Positions 50,990 to 63,837 of a stretch of DNA of 64,000 bases are shown piece by piece (positions within the stretch are counted from its first letter, which is position 1; each line of letters begins with the position of its first letter). The notes beneath the pieces were generated by a model, which did no database searches, had not been told where the DNA came from, and saw nothing but the letters and a program-made list of their open reading frames with translations. The translations under genes were made by a program, and so were the position numbers. The stretch is from Cloeon dipterum (Eukaryota; Arthropoda; Insecta; Ephemeroptera; Baetidae): assembly GCF_949628265.1 (NCBI RefSeq), contig NC_088787.1:7926501-7990500 (forward strand). The letters run 5' to 3'.

Positions 50990-51336
50990 CGCTTAAGAGA
51001 GCGTGGGAAAGTGGAAAAAGAAAAAGCGAATGGAAAAGGGGAGGCGGGAGAGTAGTCAGCGTAAGCAGCGGCGGGCAAGCAAGCAGCGGCAGTACAAAGA
51101 GGGGGGGAGGGAGTAGGCGGGCATGCAAGCGCAAGCAGTCTTCTGTCCTGCTCCGCTGTCAGAACCCGCTCCCTAATTCCAGAAGCTTCCATATTCTCCA
51201 GCAAGAGCCAGAAAATCAAATCACATTACGTCAGCCGCGTCGCCTTCGTCAACCGTCAACCGCGGCAGCGTTAAGTCATTTTAGTCAATAGATTTTAGCA
51301 GTTTGGCCAGTTTATATCGTGTACAGTGTAGAAGTT
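50990..51336 (+). promoter_or_regulatory. GC-rich promoter-like region of the small three-exon gene
   Basis: Purine-rich then CpG-containing sequence (GGCGGGAGAGTAG, GCAGCGGCGGGCAAGC, CGTCAACCGCGGCAGCG) in AT-rich surroundings, directly upstream of the candidate ATG at 51,337. No exact start site could be placed. Confidence 0.35.
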
Positions 51337-52860
51337 ATGGCCTCGACTTCAAGAACTTCCATGCGCAGGTGTGTTAAATGTGTATTTATCGTATTCATGT
51401 ATGTATGTAAGAATTTTGTATGAAAATTACATGGTTTGGTCGTCATCCGTTATTTTCTTTAATAATTTTTCGCTATCATTGTGGGTGATTTACATTCACA
51501 TACACATACTTCTGACAAAGCACTATCGAGAGAGAAAACGCGGCATTAAAATTATTAATTTGTAAAAATATTTTCCCCCGTCAATGTACATATCTGAAAC
51601 CGGGATTAAATTATGGGTTAATATCGCTAAGTTAAAGTTTCTGCCGGGTTATGTACACATAAAACGCTTCAGTTCTTATGAGAATCTCATATTTAAGTAG
51701 GGTTGCCGAAAAGTATGTACATATTTTATGTAACTTAGCGGAGAAAAGAGTTAATTTATTATTATAAAATAACGATTCTGTAAAAAATACGTTTGCATGC
51801 ATATAGACATAATTATTTATGTATCCATCTAAAAACACTCATGGAAAAATTACACTTTTCAACGCCAGTTTGAGTTTATACAGTTTTTGCCACCCTTGAT
51901 TTTATTATGGGGCATTCTCATAAGAGCTGGTGAGATAATATTATGTAACCCGAATAAACCGTAACTTTACCATAATTTAACGAAGTGTTTGATTGAAATA
52001 GGCAACCATATACATTAATAAAATACATAAAATATTATATGTATAGTTAAATTTGCCTGCATGAAAATAAAATCTAACTTAATTTCGTTTTTAATATTTT
52101 CCTCGTCTATCTGATTTTTGTATTGAATGTATTTTCCAGACATGGTTTTGACATTCTGCTCCTCCATCTTTTATCTTATTTTTAAGTGTGACGACCGGGG
52201 GTTTGCTGCAGAGATGATGACCAACTAGAGAGGGATCAGATAATCTTGGAGGAGAATAATGGCATGCAGTGCATAAGAAAGAAACGGTATGTATATAATC
52301 CTCCTTTCTCCTTTATCGCCCTTTCTTCTTATGGTCAGGAGTTTGTATGGCGATCCCCATAAAATAATAATATCGATACTGGCATTTCAATTTTTCAAAA
52401 AAAAAAATCAAAAAAAATACCCGAAAAATACCGATGTTAAATTGAGCTCATTGCATCCGTTTGTGGTGAGATATTGGGACTATTGGGTTTCAGGGGTTTC
52501 AGTATTCGCGCTAACACAGTGCGTGCCCTTGCCAGTCCTCGGTCAGGAATAAAAAGACAAAATATTACAAATTTTTAGACTCCTTTATAAAGATTCCACG
52601 TACCTGTAATTCTTGATAATATTCATCAATGTAAAATAACAGTCAAAATTTATGCTACGAGCTCTTATTATTATAAAATGCTCATATATTATTCGGCCCT
52701 TTCCTAATATATATAACAAAATAATTACCATTTTAAATCAATGTTTTACATTGACACAACCCTATTTATTCATTTATCATTTTCCAGTTCGGTCTTGAAT
52801 CCATTGACGATGAGAAGCAGCAACCTGAACCTGTCCCGAAAGATGGAATCTACAGAATAG
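51337..52860 (+). CDS. Small three-exon candidate gene, unknown function
   Basis: Exons 51337-51368, 52212-52286 and 52788-52860 join in frame across two GT-AG introns to give 59 codons plus stop. The sequence starts MASTSRTSMRRDDDQLERDQ, followed by IILEENNGMQCIRKKRR, and ends SRKMESTE. It is very charged, has no membrane segment or Cys/His motif, and is not recognised. The donors (AG|GTGTGT, CG|GTATGT) and the last acceptor (TTTTCCAG) are good; the middle acceptor (GTTTGCTGCAG) is weaker. A stop-free phase match over three pieces is moderate evidence. It may be the coding start of a longer transcript or an internal gene of the surrounding TIR-like block. Confidence 0.45.
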
Positions 52861-54224
52861 GACTTAGCTTACAGGGAAGCTGACCAAACTGCTCAAGACC
52901 TGGCGCATTGGACGTAAAGAAGATCTTTAAGATCGTGTCATTTAAAACTGAGCCAACTGAAAGTGAAGAGAGTGCGACGCTAAGGTGTTAGTTCTAATGA
53001 ACAGTTATTACTTAATATTCTACATTGCATCTGGAGCTTTATCCCCTCGCAGTGTGGACTTGAGCATCCATCGGGACCGAGAAACTTTCAGTGTCTTAGG
53101 AATTGCTGGGATATTCGGATCCCAAGCAGAAGTATGAGTGGTTATCGGGTATTTTTTTCGGGACATAGGAATCCCGATGAGCAGTTTTAAAGGTTGACTG
53201 TACGGGAATTTTTGACGTTGAAATTTTTAGGTGACACTATAATGTTTGCTTACAAGTACTTTTTGTATATAAAAAATTCCAGGATTGAAGCTCAGGGATG
53301 GGGTATACAGTCAAGAGTTACACTCCACTTTTCATTCGCAGAACTTGACTTTCGGGGATTTTTGAGATAAACGAATAAATAGGGAACGCTCCCATTCCCA
53401 AGCTACTAACTTGGAATTTCACCTTATTTATTTCGTAAAAATTTCCACTCTAAAAATCTCTTCCAATGTCCAATCGACCTCCAAATGTCCGAAAATTTGC
53501 CAGAAACTGCTCCGATGTAAATTTTTTGTAACATGCACCGAGGGAAACAAGAAAAAAGTTAATGGTTTTCGTTAAAATTAAATTTGACACCTTTAAGTCC
53601 ACATTATATTTTGGAGGCATTTTTTCATGAATTGACCAGCAAGTCGGGTTTTCCCAGGAATTCGTATACAGGTTTTGGGATTTCCCGAAAACAATTAGAA
53701 CATTGTCCCGGGACTGGGCCGAACCGGGAAATCATTTTCTGGAAAAGGTTAACTCGGGAAAAATTAGTCCCGATTGACGTTCTAGTGTGGACGCCTACCG
53801 ATGAAGTCTTTTTGCATGTATTTCCCATAGTTTGTATATTTTGTGTGACATTTTAATGAGCACTCTGTGATTTAAGTAAAATATTGTTAGAAAACTATAT
53901 TTTTCACTGTATAATAATTAGAGTTATGTCTATTCTCAAATTTAAAAAATACTCTGTAAAGACCAGTAGCATTTAATCTGTGTAGCCTAATGCGACCTTT
54001 ATTTTGTATGTATTTGACCTCTTTCTGTGGCTGTATGTATTATTGTGATGTTCAAAATTAAAAAAATCTCAATTGAGATAATGTAACAAAATAATTGTGT
54101 CATTAAATTAGGTTAAATAACCAATTAGTAAAATTCTAGAGGAATTTTAAAAGAACATCCTATAATAATTAAATAGGATAACCTAAGAATAAAATTAAAA
54201 ATATTCCACGGATAAACTTTTGGA
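52861..54224. other. Interior of the TIR-like block downstream of the candidate gene
   Basis: Probably includes a 3' UTR. The section 53,080-53,780 repeats CGGGAATTTTT / TTCCCGG-type words on both strands. A 90-codon frame at 53,584-53,856 shows no domain. Confidence 0.4.
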
Positions 54225-54580
54225 TTATTCCTCAGAATATTTCAAGAATGTTCCTGGAATATTCTTTGGGGGAAATGATGAGCTTTTTGAAAATCCCGCC
54301 AAGAATATTCCAGAAATATTCCCAAAATATTCTTGACGGAATATTCCCAGGAATGTGCCTGGGCGAAATAAAGGCGTGACTTCTATTTAAAACAAAGTTA
54401 TTCCTGAAGAATATTCCCAGAGGAAGTTGATATATTCCAGGAATATTCTTGGGCGAAAAATTTCTGGGCTCAAGAGCAGCGAAAATGTGTGTCGGCTTTT
54501 GGGCGGCCACGTGTTATGCATGGGGAAGCGCGCTTGCCGCTATGTCAATTGTGGATATTAATAGTTTTTCGCATCTTCAG

Positions 54581-54750
54581 GCAAGCCCAGAGGTTTGAGA
54601 ACGGCGAGGAAGCACGTCAACCATCGCAGGGACCAGCGATGGGCCGACAAATAATGGAAAGAAGATTACGGCCTTCGTGCCCAGGGACCGCTGCCTTAAA
54701 TAATACATTGAGGAAAACGATGAAGTGATGGTGGCAGGATTCGGTCAAAG
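54581..54750 (+). pseudogene. RPS23 fragment 2 (exon 2 fused to exon 3 by deletion)
   Basis: RPS23 intron 1 tail and the first third of exon 2 (to GCCGACAAA) run straight into the middle of exon 3 (AATGGAAAGAAGATTACGGC). The fragment then breaks off at GGATTCGGTCAAAG. Intron 2 and parts of both exons are deleted, the frame is shifted, and GACCGCTGCCTTAAATAA contains a stop. It shares its 5' joint with fragment 1. Confidence 0.9.
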
Positions 54751-54948
54751 TTAAATTCAATGTGACAAGAGAAATCAGAGAGATCAATCAATGTGTAATT
54801 GTATTTTTTAAATCTCTCGTATAGTCCCATTTTTTATTCTATCTGGAAAAAATCGCGGAGAGCTCTTCACGATTTAAGATAATATATTGCCTAAAATATT
54901 ATCCAGCGAAAATAAATAGAATAAAAAATATTATTTCTAAATAAATTT
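54751..54948. repeat. Left half of a block duplicated at 61,870-62,070
   Basis: AGTTAAATTCAATGTGACAAG and the following ~195 bp recur in the same orientation at 61,877-62,070. There they continue directly into sequence that here lies beyond the retrotransposon. Confidence 0.88.
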
Positions 54949-57535
54949 TTTTCAAAAAAATTAATTTCTCTTTTTGATGAAGTCGCACCCACAAAGAAAA
55001 TCGTAAAATGGGTAAAATTTAAACCCAAATTAAAAAGAGACATTGATGAGCTGGCGAGAGAGCGGGACAAAGCGCGCAAGGTAGCCGAGAAGAACAAGTG
55101 TCTCGAGTCATTTAATAAGTATAAATCACTCCGCAATAAGGTTAAACAAAAAACGCTTAATTTCAAAAAGTCAATAATTTTCCAGTCCTTAAATGAGGTT
55201 GCTTCAACTAAGCACATGTGGTGCAAATTGCGTGAGTTAGGGCTGATGAGAGGAAAGACGTGTAGGAGCGGTAGTCGTATGAAGTAAAACACTCAACTAC
55301 TGATTTTTAACTTTACTTCTTACTTGCTTTATTAGACTGAGTGAACAGAGACTGGCCAAAACGGCTGGCCATAAAGTGCGTCGCGAAGTGGAGTTTTATT
55401 TTAATCATATTTATTGCTGTGCATTACTAATATGGGTGAAATTGGGTTTGCCTTTATTGTCAGAGTTTATTGTAAATTGTAATATCGATGAATTGAGGAC
55501 ACAATTAGTCAGCTAATTAATGTTGTTAATTAAAGTACATTTTGAGATGGGGGAAACTTCTGGAGGTTTTCAGCACCATCTTAAGTGGGGGTGAGAAGTC
55601 ACAAGAGCACAGGGCGCACTAGCACAAAGTGGGGGAGAGAGTCAGAGAGAATCAGAGCCACCACAGACGGGAGGTGCGGATTTTCCTATTCCAGTGGATG
55701 AGCTGGTTGTTGGGCTCACGGTGCGGCGGCGGGCGGAAGTTCTGAGTCGTATTGACTTGGACTTTCGCCTGCCTCATGCAATCGTGGGTGGTGAGAAATT
55801 TTATTTTAGTCATGTCATTCCACTGGAGGTAAAGTACGCACTTCGCGGAATAGTCTCCTCTGCTGAAGTGGACGCAATTTGTACCAAAATGCTTAAATTG
55901 ACAGCTGATTCAATTTTGCCATCGTTAACAATTATTGTAAATGCTTCTTTACAAACAGGTCACTTCCCGTCCGAGTGGAAAAAAACTATTTTAATGCCTC
56001 TACCTTAAGTTAGACACGCGGTTGCTTTTAATGATTTTCGGCCTATTAGCGTCCTGTGCACTGCGTCTAAAGTGCTTGAAAAAATCGTCCACGACCAGCT
56101 GATTACGTACTTAAATATACATAACGTGATAGACGAGTTCCAGTCCGGCTTCCGCAGGCAGCATAGCACGACCACAGCGCTTTTGAAAATCTCTGAGGAT
56201 TTGCGGATTTCTAATTTCCGTGGTGAGGTAACCCTTATGGTTTTCCTTGATTTTTCAAAGGCGTTTGATTTGGTCGATCACGCACTGCTGCTCAGGAAGC
56301 TGACGCAGCTAAATTTTTCTGATTCAGTTTTAAATTTTTTAAAAAACTTTCTAAGTGAGAGAGAACGCGATTCGTGACAAGGACGGAAAATTCTCAAGGT
56401 GGCTCCGCATCGAGGCCGGAGTTCTTCAGGGGTCGGTGCTCGGTCCGCTTTTGTTTTCCGTCTATACCCACGACGTAGTGTATCTCTTTCAAAATCGGTG
56501 TAAGTACCATATGTAGGCAGATGATATTCAATTGTATATTAATTGCAAGCCTTGAGGAGTTGGAGCACGCTATTGCGGTTATGAACAGTATTTTGTGCGA
56601 CGTGGTCGCCTGGTCGGAAAAGCACAGTTTAAAGCTCAATCCGCGCAAGACGCAGGTGCTAGTTGTTGGTTCTGAGAGATCGCACTCAAAGATTATAAAC
56701 TTGGCGCAGTTAAGTAAAGTTAAAATGAACGACACTGAAATTCAATTCAGTGATGAAGTGGAAACTGGCTGTGTTGAATTTGACTATAGTGACAAAGTAA
56801 AAAATTTAGGAGTTGTTTTTGACAAGCATCTGAAGCGGGTAGGTCAAATTTCTAAAATATTTCAAAAAGTTTATGGTTCACTTAAAAATGTAGAAAAATT
56901 TCGAAATGTCACGCCAGAAAAAATAAGAATTAAACTAGTAAAAACTCTAATGCTACCCCATTTTGATTATGGTGATATCGTGTTCTGTAACCTTAGCGCG
57001 GAGCAACTGAATAAGCTGCAAGTTTTACAGAACAACCTCATGAGGTATATATATTTGACGTCAAACGCGGGCAAAACTTGTCATCTTTGTATAAAAAGTG
57101 TCGTATCTTAAAGATTACAGACAGACGTCAATTGCATGTATTAACACAAACACATAAGATTTTGTACAATAATTGCCCTGAATATTTAAAATGTTATGTT
57201 ACCCCCATGCGCGATGTTGACTTGATAGGCAGGTCCAGAGCTCATCGATTGAGGCTTCTGGCTCCGCGTGTAAATGTTACTGTGCCTGAACAATGCTTCC
57301 AAGTGCAGTGCTATCGTCATTGGAATAGTCTTTCACCAAATTTGTGTATGAACGAGAATTCAAGTGCATTTAAGAAGAAAATTGAAGAAGCAATATTCTC
57401 AAGCTACTATTAATTATTACTTCCTTCCAAATGTTGTTCCTACATAATTGTATCATTACTTTATGGATGTGTGCTGATTTGGGGCAGAGTTGCCCTGTCA
57501 GCCCATAATAAACTAAATTTTTGAAACTAAATAAA
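54949..57535 (+). mobile_element. 5'-truncated non-LTR retrotransposon (jockey/CR1-like), decayed
   Basis: It starts in the linker between endonuclease and reverse transcriptase (IDELARERDKARK... YKSLRNKV), then carries RT motifs: FRPISVLCTASKVLEKIV, FRRQHSTTTALLKISEDL, VFLDFSKAFDLVDHALLL, and the ADD active-site box near 56,519. The ADD box is preceded by a TAG in place of the usual aromatic codon. Other stops and frameshifts occur near 56,008 and 56,377. The C-terminal part continues to 57,413, followed by a short A/T-rich tail (AATAAACTAAATTTTTGAAA). CTAAATAAA occurs at both ends, and 62,060-62,080 shows the uninterrupted target, so the insertion post-dates that segmental duplication or is absent from that copy. 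Confidence 0.9.
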
Positions 57536-57965
57536 ACAGCTCGGCCAAGCCCTCAGATTTTTTTTAAATGTTTAAAATACAAAAAAATCAATCGATTTGT
57601 TAATCTTATCAAGAAAAAAAATGTGCTAAACTAAAATTTTATCAGAGGCCCGCAATATCACGGGCCTATAATACTAACGAGTTAAATAAAATCAACAAAA
57701 ACCAAAACAGTAGCCTTCTTTGGTTAGTTTTTTACTTCTTTTGGGGGTTAATAATCACATTCATAAATATGTATTGTGGAATTGTTTTAATCGACTTTTC
57801 GCTAATTGTCAGGTTTAATTTACCTTGCCACCAGTTGGATGATTTAGGGAAGATTTGATAGAGACTGAAGATGAAGAAATAGGTCTCCAAAAAGTTGCAC
57901 TTATAAAAATCGTAATTTTTTTCCTTGAGGAAAATCAAAAGATTTAAACCTTGAAAATCAAGCGC
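57536..57965. repeat. Right half of the block duplicated at 62,075-62,482
   Basis: CAGCTCGGCCAAGCCCTCAG to about AAAATCAAGCG is repeated in the same orientation in the right arm. It is AT-rich and non-coding. Confidence 0.88.
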
Positions 57966-57995
57966 AGGAAATCGATTAAATCAATATTTCGCGAT

Positions 57996-58112
57996 CTGGG
58001 GGCGGATCACGGCAACGCAACCTTGAGAAAAAATGGCAACGCTGGGCATAAGGCAAGCGTTGTACAGTGTTTCAAGGTCGAGCTAAAAAACGGTGCCGTG
58101 ATCCGCCCCCAG
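57996..58112. mobile_element. 117-bp hairpin MITE with 19-bp perfect inverted ends
   Basis: CTGGGGGCGGATCACGGCA at 57,996-58,014 is the exact reverse complement of 58,094-58,112. It sits at the inner border of the right palindrome arm, which starts at 58,113. No obvious target duplication (GCGAT on the left, TTAGAG on the right). No coding capacity. Confidence 0.8.
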
Positions 58113-58666
58113 TTAGAGTCTCCATCGATTTCTCTTCACCATTCGATTCTACACATTCAGGGCTACATTTTTTACGTTTTCATGAAAAAAATCCGAGGGG
58201 GCGTATTTTGCGATATTTTTAATTGAACATTTTGCACGCGAATTTGTGACCTTGACCTTTGACTTACAAATTTTTGACCAATGGCAAATTTGCTCTACTG
58301 AAAAAGTTACGTGTGGAGGTAAAAAAAACCACATCGAAATTCCAATCTGGACTGAAGATACCTTGATATTTCGGATTTACTATCTGAAAATTTCCGTTTT
58401 CGAAAATCGTGATTTCCCAAAAAAGTCCCCGAATTTTTTGCTCAAAATTTCAGGTTACACATTATGAAACACCCCTAACAACATATGTAAAATTCAGGAT
58501 GGAGAAATAAAGTCGGTAAAATTGACAATTACCCTTAAAAGTCTCCCGAACACACACACACATGCAAAAATCGTAATTTGAACTTGGCGCCAGTTTTGCT
58601 CGGTAGGTATCGGGAGGCATCGCTGGCTGAGGAGCAAACCGGAATGACGCATGCGCTGTTCCAGTC

Positions 58667-58839
58667 TAGACATCACCAATTGTTTTTGACTATCGATATA
58701 AATCGATATATATCGTCTGAAAAAATATCGATGTTAAAATATCGTCCTATATAACCTATGTTAAGCCACAAAAAACATCGAAAAATATCGTCAGAAAAAA
58801 TATCGATATTAAAAATCGATTTTTATTTGGCCATGTCTA
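58667..58839. mobile_element. 173-bp hAT-type MITE beside the start of RPS23 copy 2
   Basis: Inverted ends TAGACATCACC and TAGACATGGCC are flanked by perfect 8-bp duplications TTCCAGTC (58,659-58,666 and 58,840-58,847). The opposite arm has a single copy of this target (near 49,530) and no element. The interior is packed with ATATCGAT words. It ends 57 bp before the RPS23 ATG, so it is in or next to the core promoter. Confidence 0.92.
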
Positions 58840-58895
58840 TTCCAGTCGGCCATTTTCGGTTTTCACTTCAGCCTTGTACGTGACACACACGCAAC

Positions 58896-60389
<1,494 letters not shown>

Positions 60390-61444
60390 GTTTACTCTAA
60401 TGTTACTCTCCATCCAACACACAAACGGTCGGTCTGGCTCGCCTACTACAATTTCTCTCCTCTTCATCCACGGGATACTGGGTGAGAAAAGAAGTGGCTG
60501 GAGGACGCAAATCATTCCACACATTGAAATAGTGCATTCCAATTTGGACTCTCTGTCACTATGCATTCCGTAATAACCTTATGAGCTGGATTTGACATCA
60601 TTGTTATCATTTCATTGTTTCCCAAGAGCTATGTAAATATTTAAAATTAAAATGAACCTTGAGATTTTAAAAGTTGACTTTATCTGTTAAAATTTTTCAT
60701 GAAGCAATTAGTGCACAGATTTTGCGAATAGGTAGGCAATCAGGGATGAACTCTTTTGGCATAAACTAGAGGTGTCAGAAGCGTGAGTTAGAGGCGGCTG
60801 GTGGTTTAGCAGCAATTTCGGCTCGGCGATGTCAGTTAACGAAGAAAAAATGAGTAGAAATCACAGGTCGGAAGATACCATAACTTACAATGAAGCCCTT
60901 AAATTTTATATTGAGCTTGATCTAATTAGTCCCAGTTTCAGCCATTAAACTAAATTAATATGTCATAAATTTAAATCTAAAATTTGTGCTGACCAGAATT
61001 CCGGAAAAAAATAGTCAACATTTTTTAATTCGTCAAGCTGCTCGGTAAAACTTTAAATTATAAAATAATAACGTGCTTACAAGGCTTCTATTACAAAATT
61101 CCGCATCTTTAACACAGGGGTTAAAAATTCCTTTGCTTCAAAAGAGGAAATTTTTAAAATTATCATTCGATTTTAAGGCTCTATTTATTGCAATTATTAG
61201 TTTTTGTTTTAGGTGAGGGAGCGAAGAGGCGCGTCTGGCTCTTTCTTAAATAATATTTTATTTATTTTTTGAAGTCCCAATCTTCCGACGCTGCGTACAA
61301 AAATATGAGAAACTAAAATACAATTTGCCTACTTTACAGGGGCTCGCACAATAAAACGCCATTATTTTGAACTTCTTGCTCTGCTCTGCTCTGCCCGTAT
61401 AATTAAAATGAATTCAACGCTTTGAATATTTTCGTGCGAAAAAT
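60390..61444. other. Downstream flank of RPS23 copy 2, no gene
   Basis: Arm sequence paralogous to 46,390-47,559. The part 60,899-61,440 recurs at 62,480-63,060. No coding signal. Confidence 0.5.
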
Positions 61445-61702
61445 GCAATAAATTTAAAAATTTTACAACAGTATACGGTGGTGCCATCTGTTGGCGGCTT
61501 CGAACACTATGTGCTTACGCAACTGGTGAATTGCCATTTTTACTTTCATGAGCCTATTTTTTTACAATAAAATACTTTGTTTCGGTATGTTTGGGCTTTT
61601 TTGTGACGTAACTTCTATATTCTTAAAATCAGCAATTTCTGTGTTAATCTGTTGAATCCATTAATACCATTAAAAGGAAAACAAATGGCGTCAATTATTG
61701 CG
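61445..61702. repeat. Inverted copy of transporter-upstream DNA plus MITE end
   Basis: Read on the minus strand it matches 35,330-35,390 joined directly to 36,543-36,730: TGACGCCATTTGTTTTCC, then CAGATTAAC, then GAAGTTACGTCAC, then the MITE end. The hAT element is missing, so this is an empty site. It continues, after an interruption, at 63,838. Confidence 0.85.
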
Positions 61703-62482
61703 GAAAATTGTTAAATAAAGGAACTGTTAGGGTTAGTTGTGAGTTTAATTATTTTGAACACTTTATTACTATATGCAAGTAAACTGGGATTTTTTTTTAA
61801 TTTGACGGCGTTTGCTTCAAGAAATAAAACTCGTTAGGTATTCAATTGCGATTAAAAGCCAGTTTCTGGGAGATTTATTGAAGTTAAATTCAATGTGACA
61901 AGAGAAATCAGAGAGATCAATCAATGTGTAATTGTATTTTTTAAATCTCGGTATAGTCCCATTTTTCATTCTATCTGGGAAAAATCGCGGAGAGCTCTTC
62001 ATGATTTAAGATAATGGCCCAAAATATTATCCAGCGAAAATAAATAGAATAAAAAATATTATATCTAAATATAAAACAGCTCGGCCAAGCCCTCAGATTT
62101 TTTTTAAATTGTTAAAATTAAAAATAAATCTATTAATTTGTTAATCTTATCAAAAAAATTGTGCTAAACTAAAATTTTATCAGAGCCCCGCAATATTACC
62201 TTCACGAGTTAAATAAAATAAACAAAAACCAAAACAGTAGCCTTCTTTGGTTAGTTTTTTACTTCTTTTCGGGGTTAATAATCATATTCATAAATATTGT
62301 GGAATTTTTAATCGACTTTGCTAATTGTCAGGTTTAATTTACCTTGCCACCAGTTGGATGATTTAGGGAAGATTTGATAGAGACTGAAGATGAAGAAATA
62401 GGTCTCCAAAAACTTGCACTTATAAAAATCATAATTTATTTCCTTGAGGAAAATCAAAAGATTTAATTCTTGAAAATCAAGC
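61703..62482. repeat. Inserted block, mostly a copy of 54,751-54,948 plus 57,536-57,965
   Basis: From about 61,870 it is colinear with the palindrome-centre sequence but without the non-LTR element, giving the empty target CTAAATATAAAACAGC. The first ~165 bp are unassigned. Confidence 0.8.
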
Positions 62483-63835
62483 GATCTAATTCGTCCCAGT
62501 TTCAGCCATTAAACTAAATTAATATGTCATAAATTTTAAACAAATTTGTGCTGACCAGAATTCCGGAAAAAATTATTATAAAATAGTTTAAAATTATTAA
62601 ATTAAATCTGAATGTAATTCGTCAAGCTGCCCGGTAAAAATTCAAATTATAAAATAATAACGTGCTTACTAAGCTTCTATTACAAAATTCCGCATCTTTA
62701 ACACAGGGGTTAAAAATTCCTTTGCTTCAAAAGAGGAAATTTTTAAAATTATCATTCGATTTTAAGGCTCTATTTATTGCAATTATTAGTTTTTGTTTTA
62801 GGTGAGGGAGCGAAGAGGAGCGTCGGGCTCTTTCTTAAATAATATTTTATTTATTTCTTGAAGTCCCAATCTTCCGACGCTGCGTACAAAAATATTTAGA
62901 AACTAAAATACAATTTGCCTACTTTACAGGGGCTCGCACAATAAAACGCCATGATTTTGAACTTCTGTCTCTTCGCTCTTTTTTCCATTGCTCTGCTCTG
63001 CCCGTATAATTAAAATGAACTCAACGCGTTGAATATTTTCGTGTCTCCCTCCTTCGATACTCGTACCTGAGCAAGGAACACAGTTGCCAGCCGGTTTAGT
63101 TTTTGGTGCGTGCAAAAAATATTGAAGTTGTCGTTAGCCAGTGCGTCAAGGCAGGGCTGGCTGAACTGTGATTAATGATATCATGCAGATTTTTACATCA
63201 TCACATTCCTTTGATCATTGCTTCTTGTCCTGTTATTTTTATTTTACTAAACAAGGGGATCGCTATAAATTGATGGGTGTTAAGTGGCTAATTTTTAAGT
63301 AAAGAATAGAAATAATAAAATTAAATAATATGTGACATTCAAGCCAGGCTCTCAATTTTAATGCAAAGAATTTAGATTGAAACGAAGACAATCCCGTTGA
63401 ATCTTGCTTAAAAAGAACAATGCGCAAAACTGAGAGACAATTAATAAGTTAGAAAGGAGACAATGGATTGAACTTAAGGTCAGACTGTTTATACATTCAA
63501 AATAAATTTGTATCTCAAATAAATGTTGCATATTATTATACATAACCTGACAGCTGTTTTTTCGGCCTTTTTTTAGTATATGTCACTAGTTCTTGTCTTG
63601 AGATTTCCCAATCGTTTGAAGTTTGAACAAGCAATACAAATTTAGACCCTGAGCAAGGACCTTTTTTTAGCACATTGTGGACAAAACTTTCGCCAGTGAG
63701 CAGCTCTTGGATTAATTTACCATTTTGCGATGAGCATACAAATCTGAAAATCAGAACTAACAAAGTAATTATTGTGCCTTCGATTCATTCGAAAATGTAA
63801 AATTTCCGTGGCCAATTAAATGGATGCGGTGCATT
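62483..63835. repeat. Second copy of RPS23 downstream arm sequence
   Basis: Restarts the arm at the segment equivalent to 60,899-61,440 and continues outward, matching 46,980 down to about 45,672 inverted. No coding gene. Confidence 0.8.
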
Positions 63836-63837
63836 TT

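Larger units (their letters stand above)
50461..54468. mobile_element. 4.0-kb block with inverted ends and clusters of GAATATTC palindromes
   Basis: The left end CCCAGAAATATTTCACCCCA is matched by the right end read inversely, CCCAGAAATTTTTCGCCCAA. Both flanks (about 50,470-50,720 and 54,225-54,455) are packed with variants of GGAATATTCC. No target duplication is evident (ATCCCG on the left, CTCAAG on the right), perhaps because the flanks were rearranged. The interior holds a three-exon candidate gene and repeated CGGGA/TCCCG motifs (53,080-53,780), but no recognisable transposase. It is either an unclassified TIR transposon or a composite. Confidence 0.5.

Noticed and set aside
51000-51219. 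Minus-strand frame over the GC-rich promoter-like region
   Set aside because: Alanine/proline/serine-rich translation produced by the purine-rich strand. Better explained as a 5' region of the plus-strand candidate gene.
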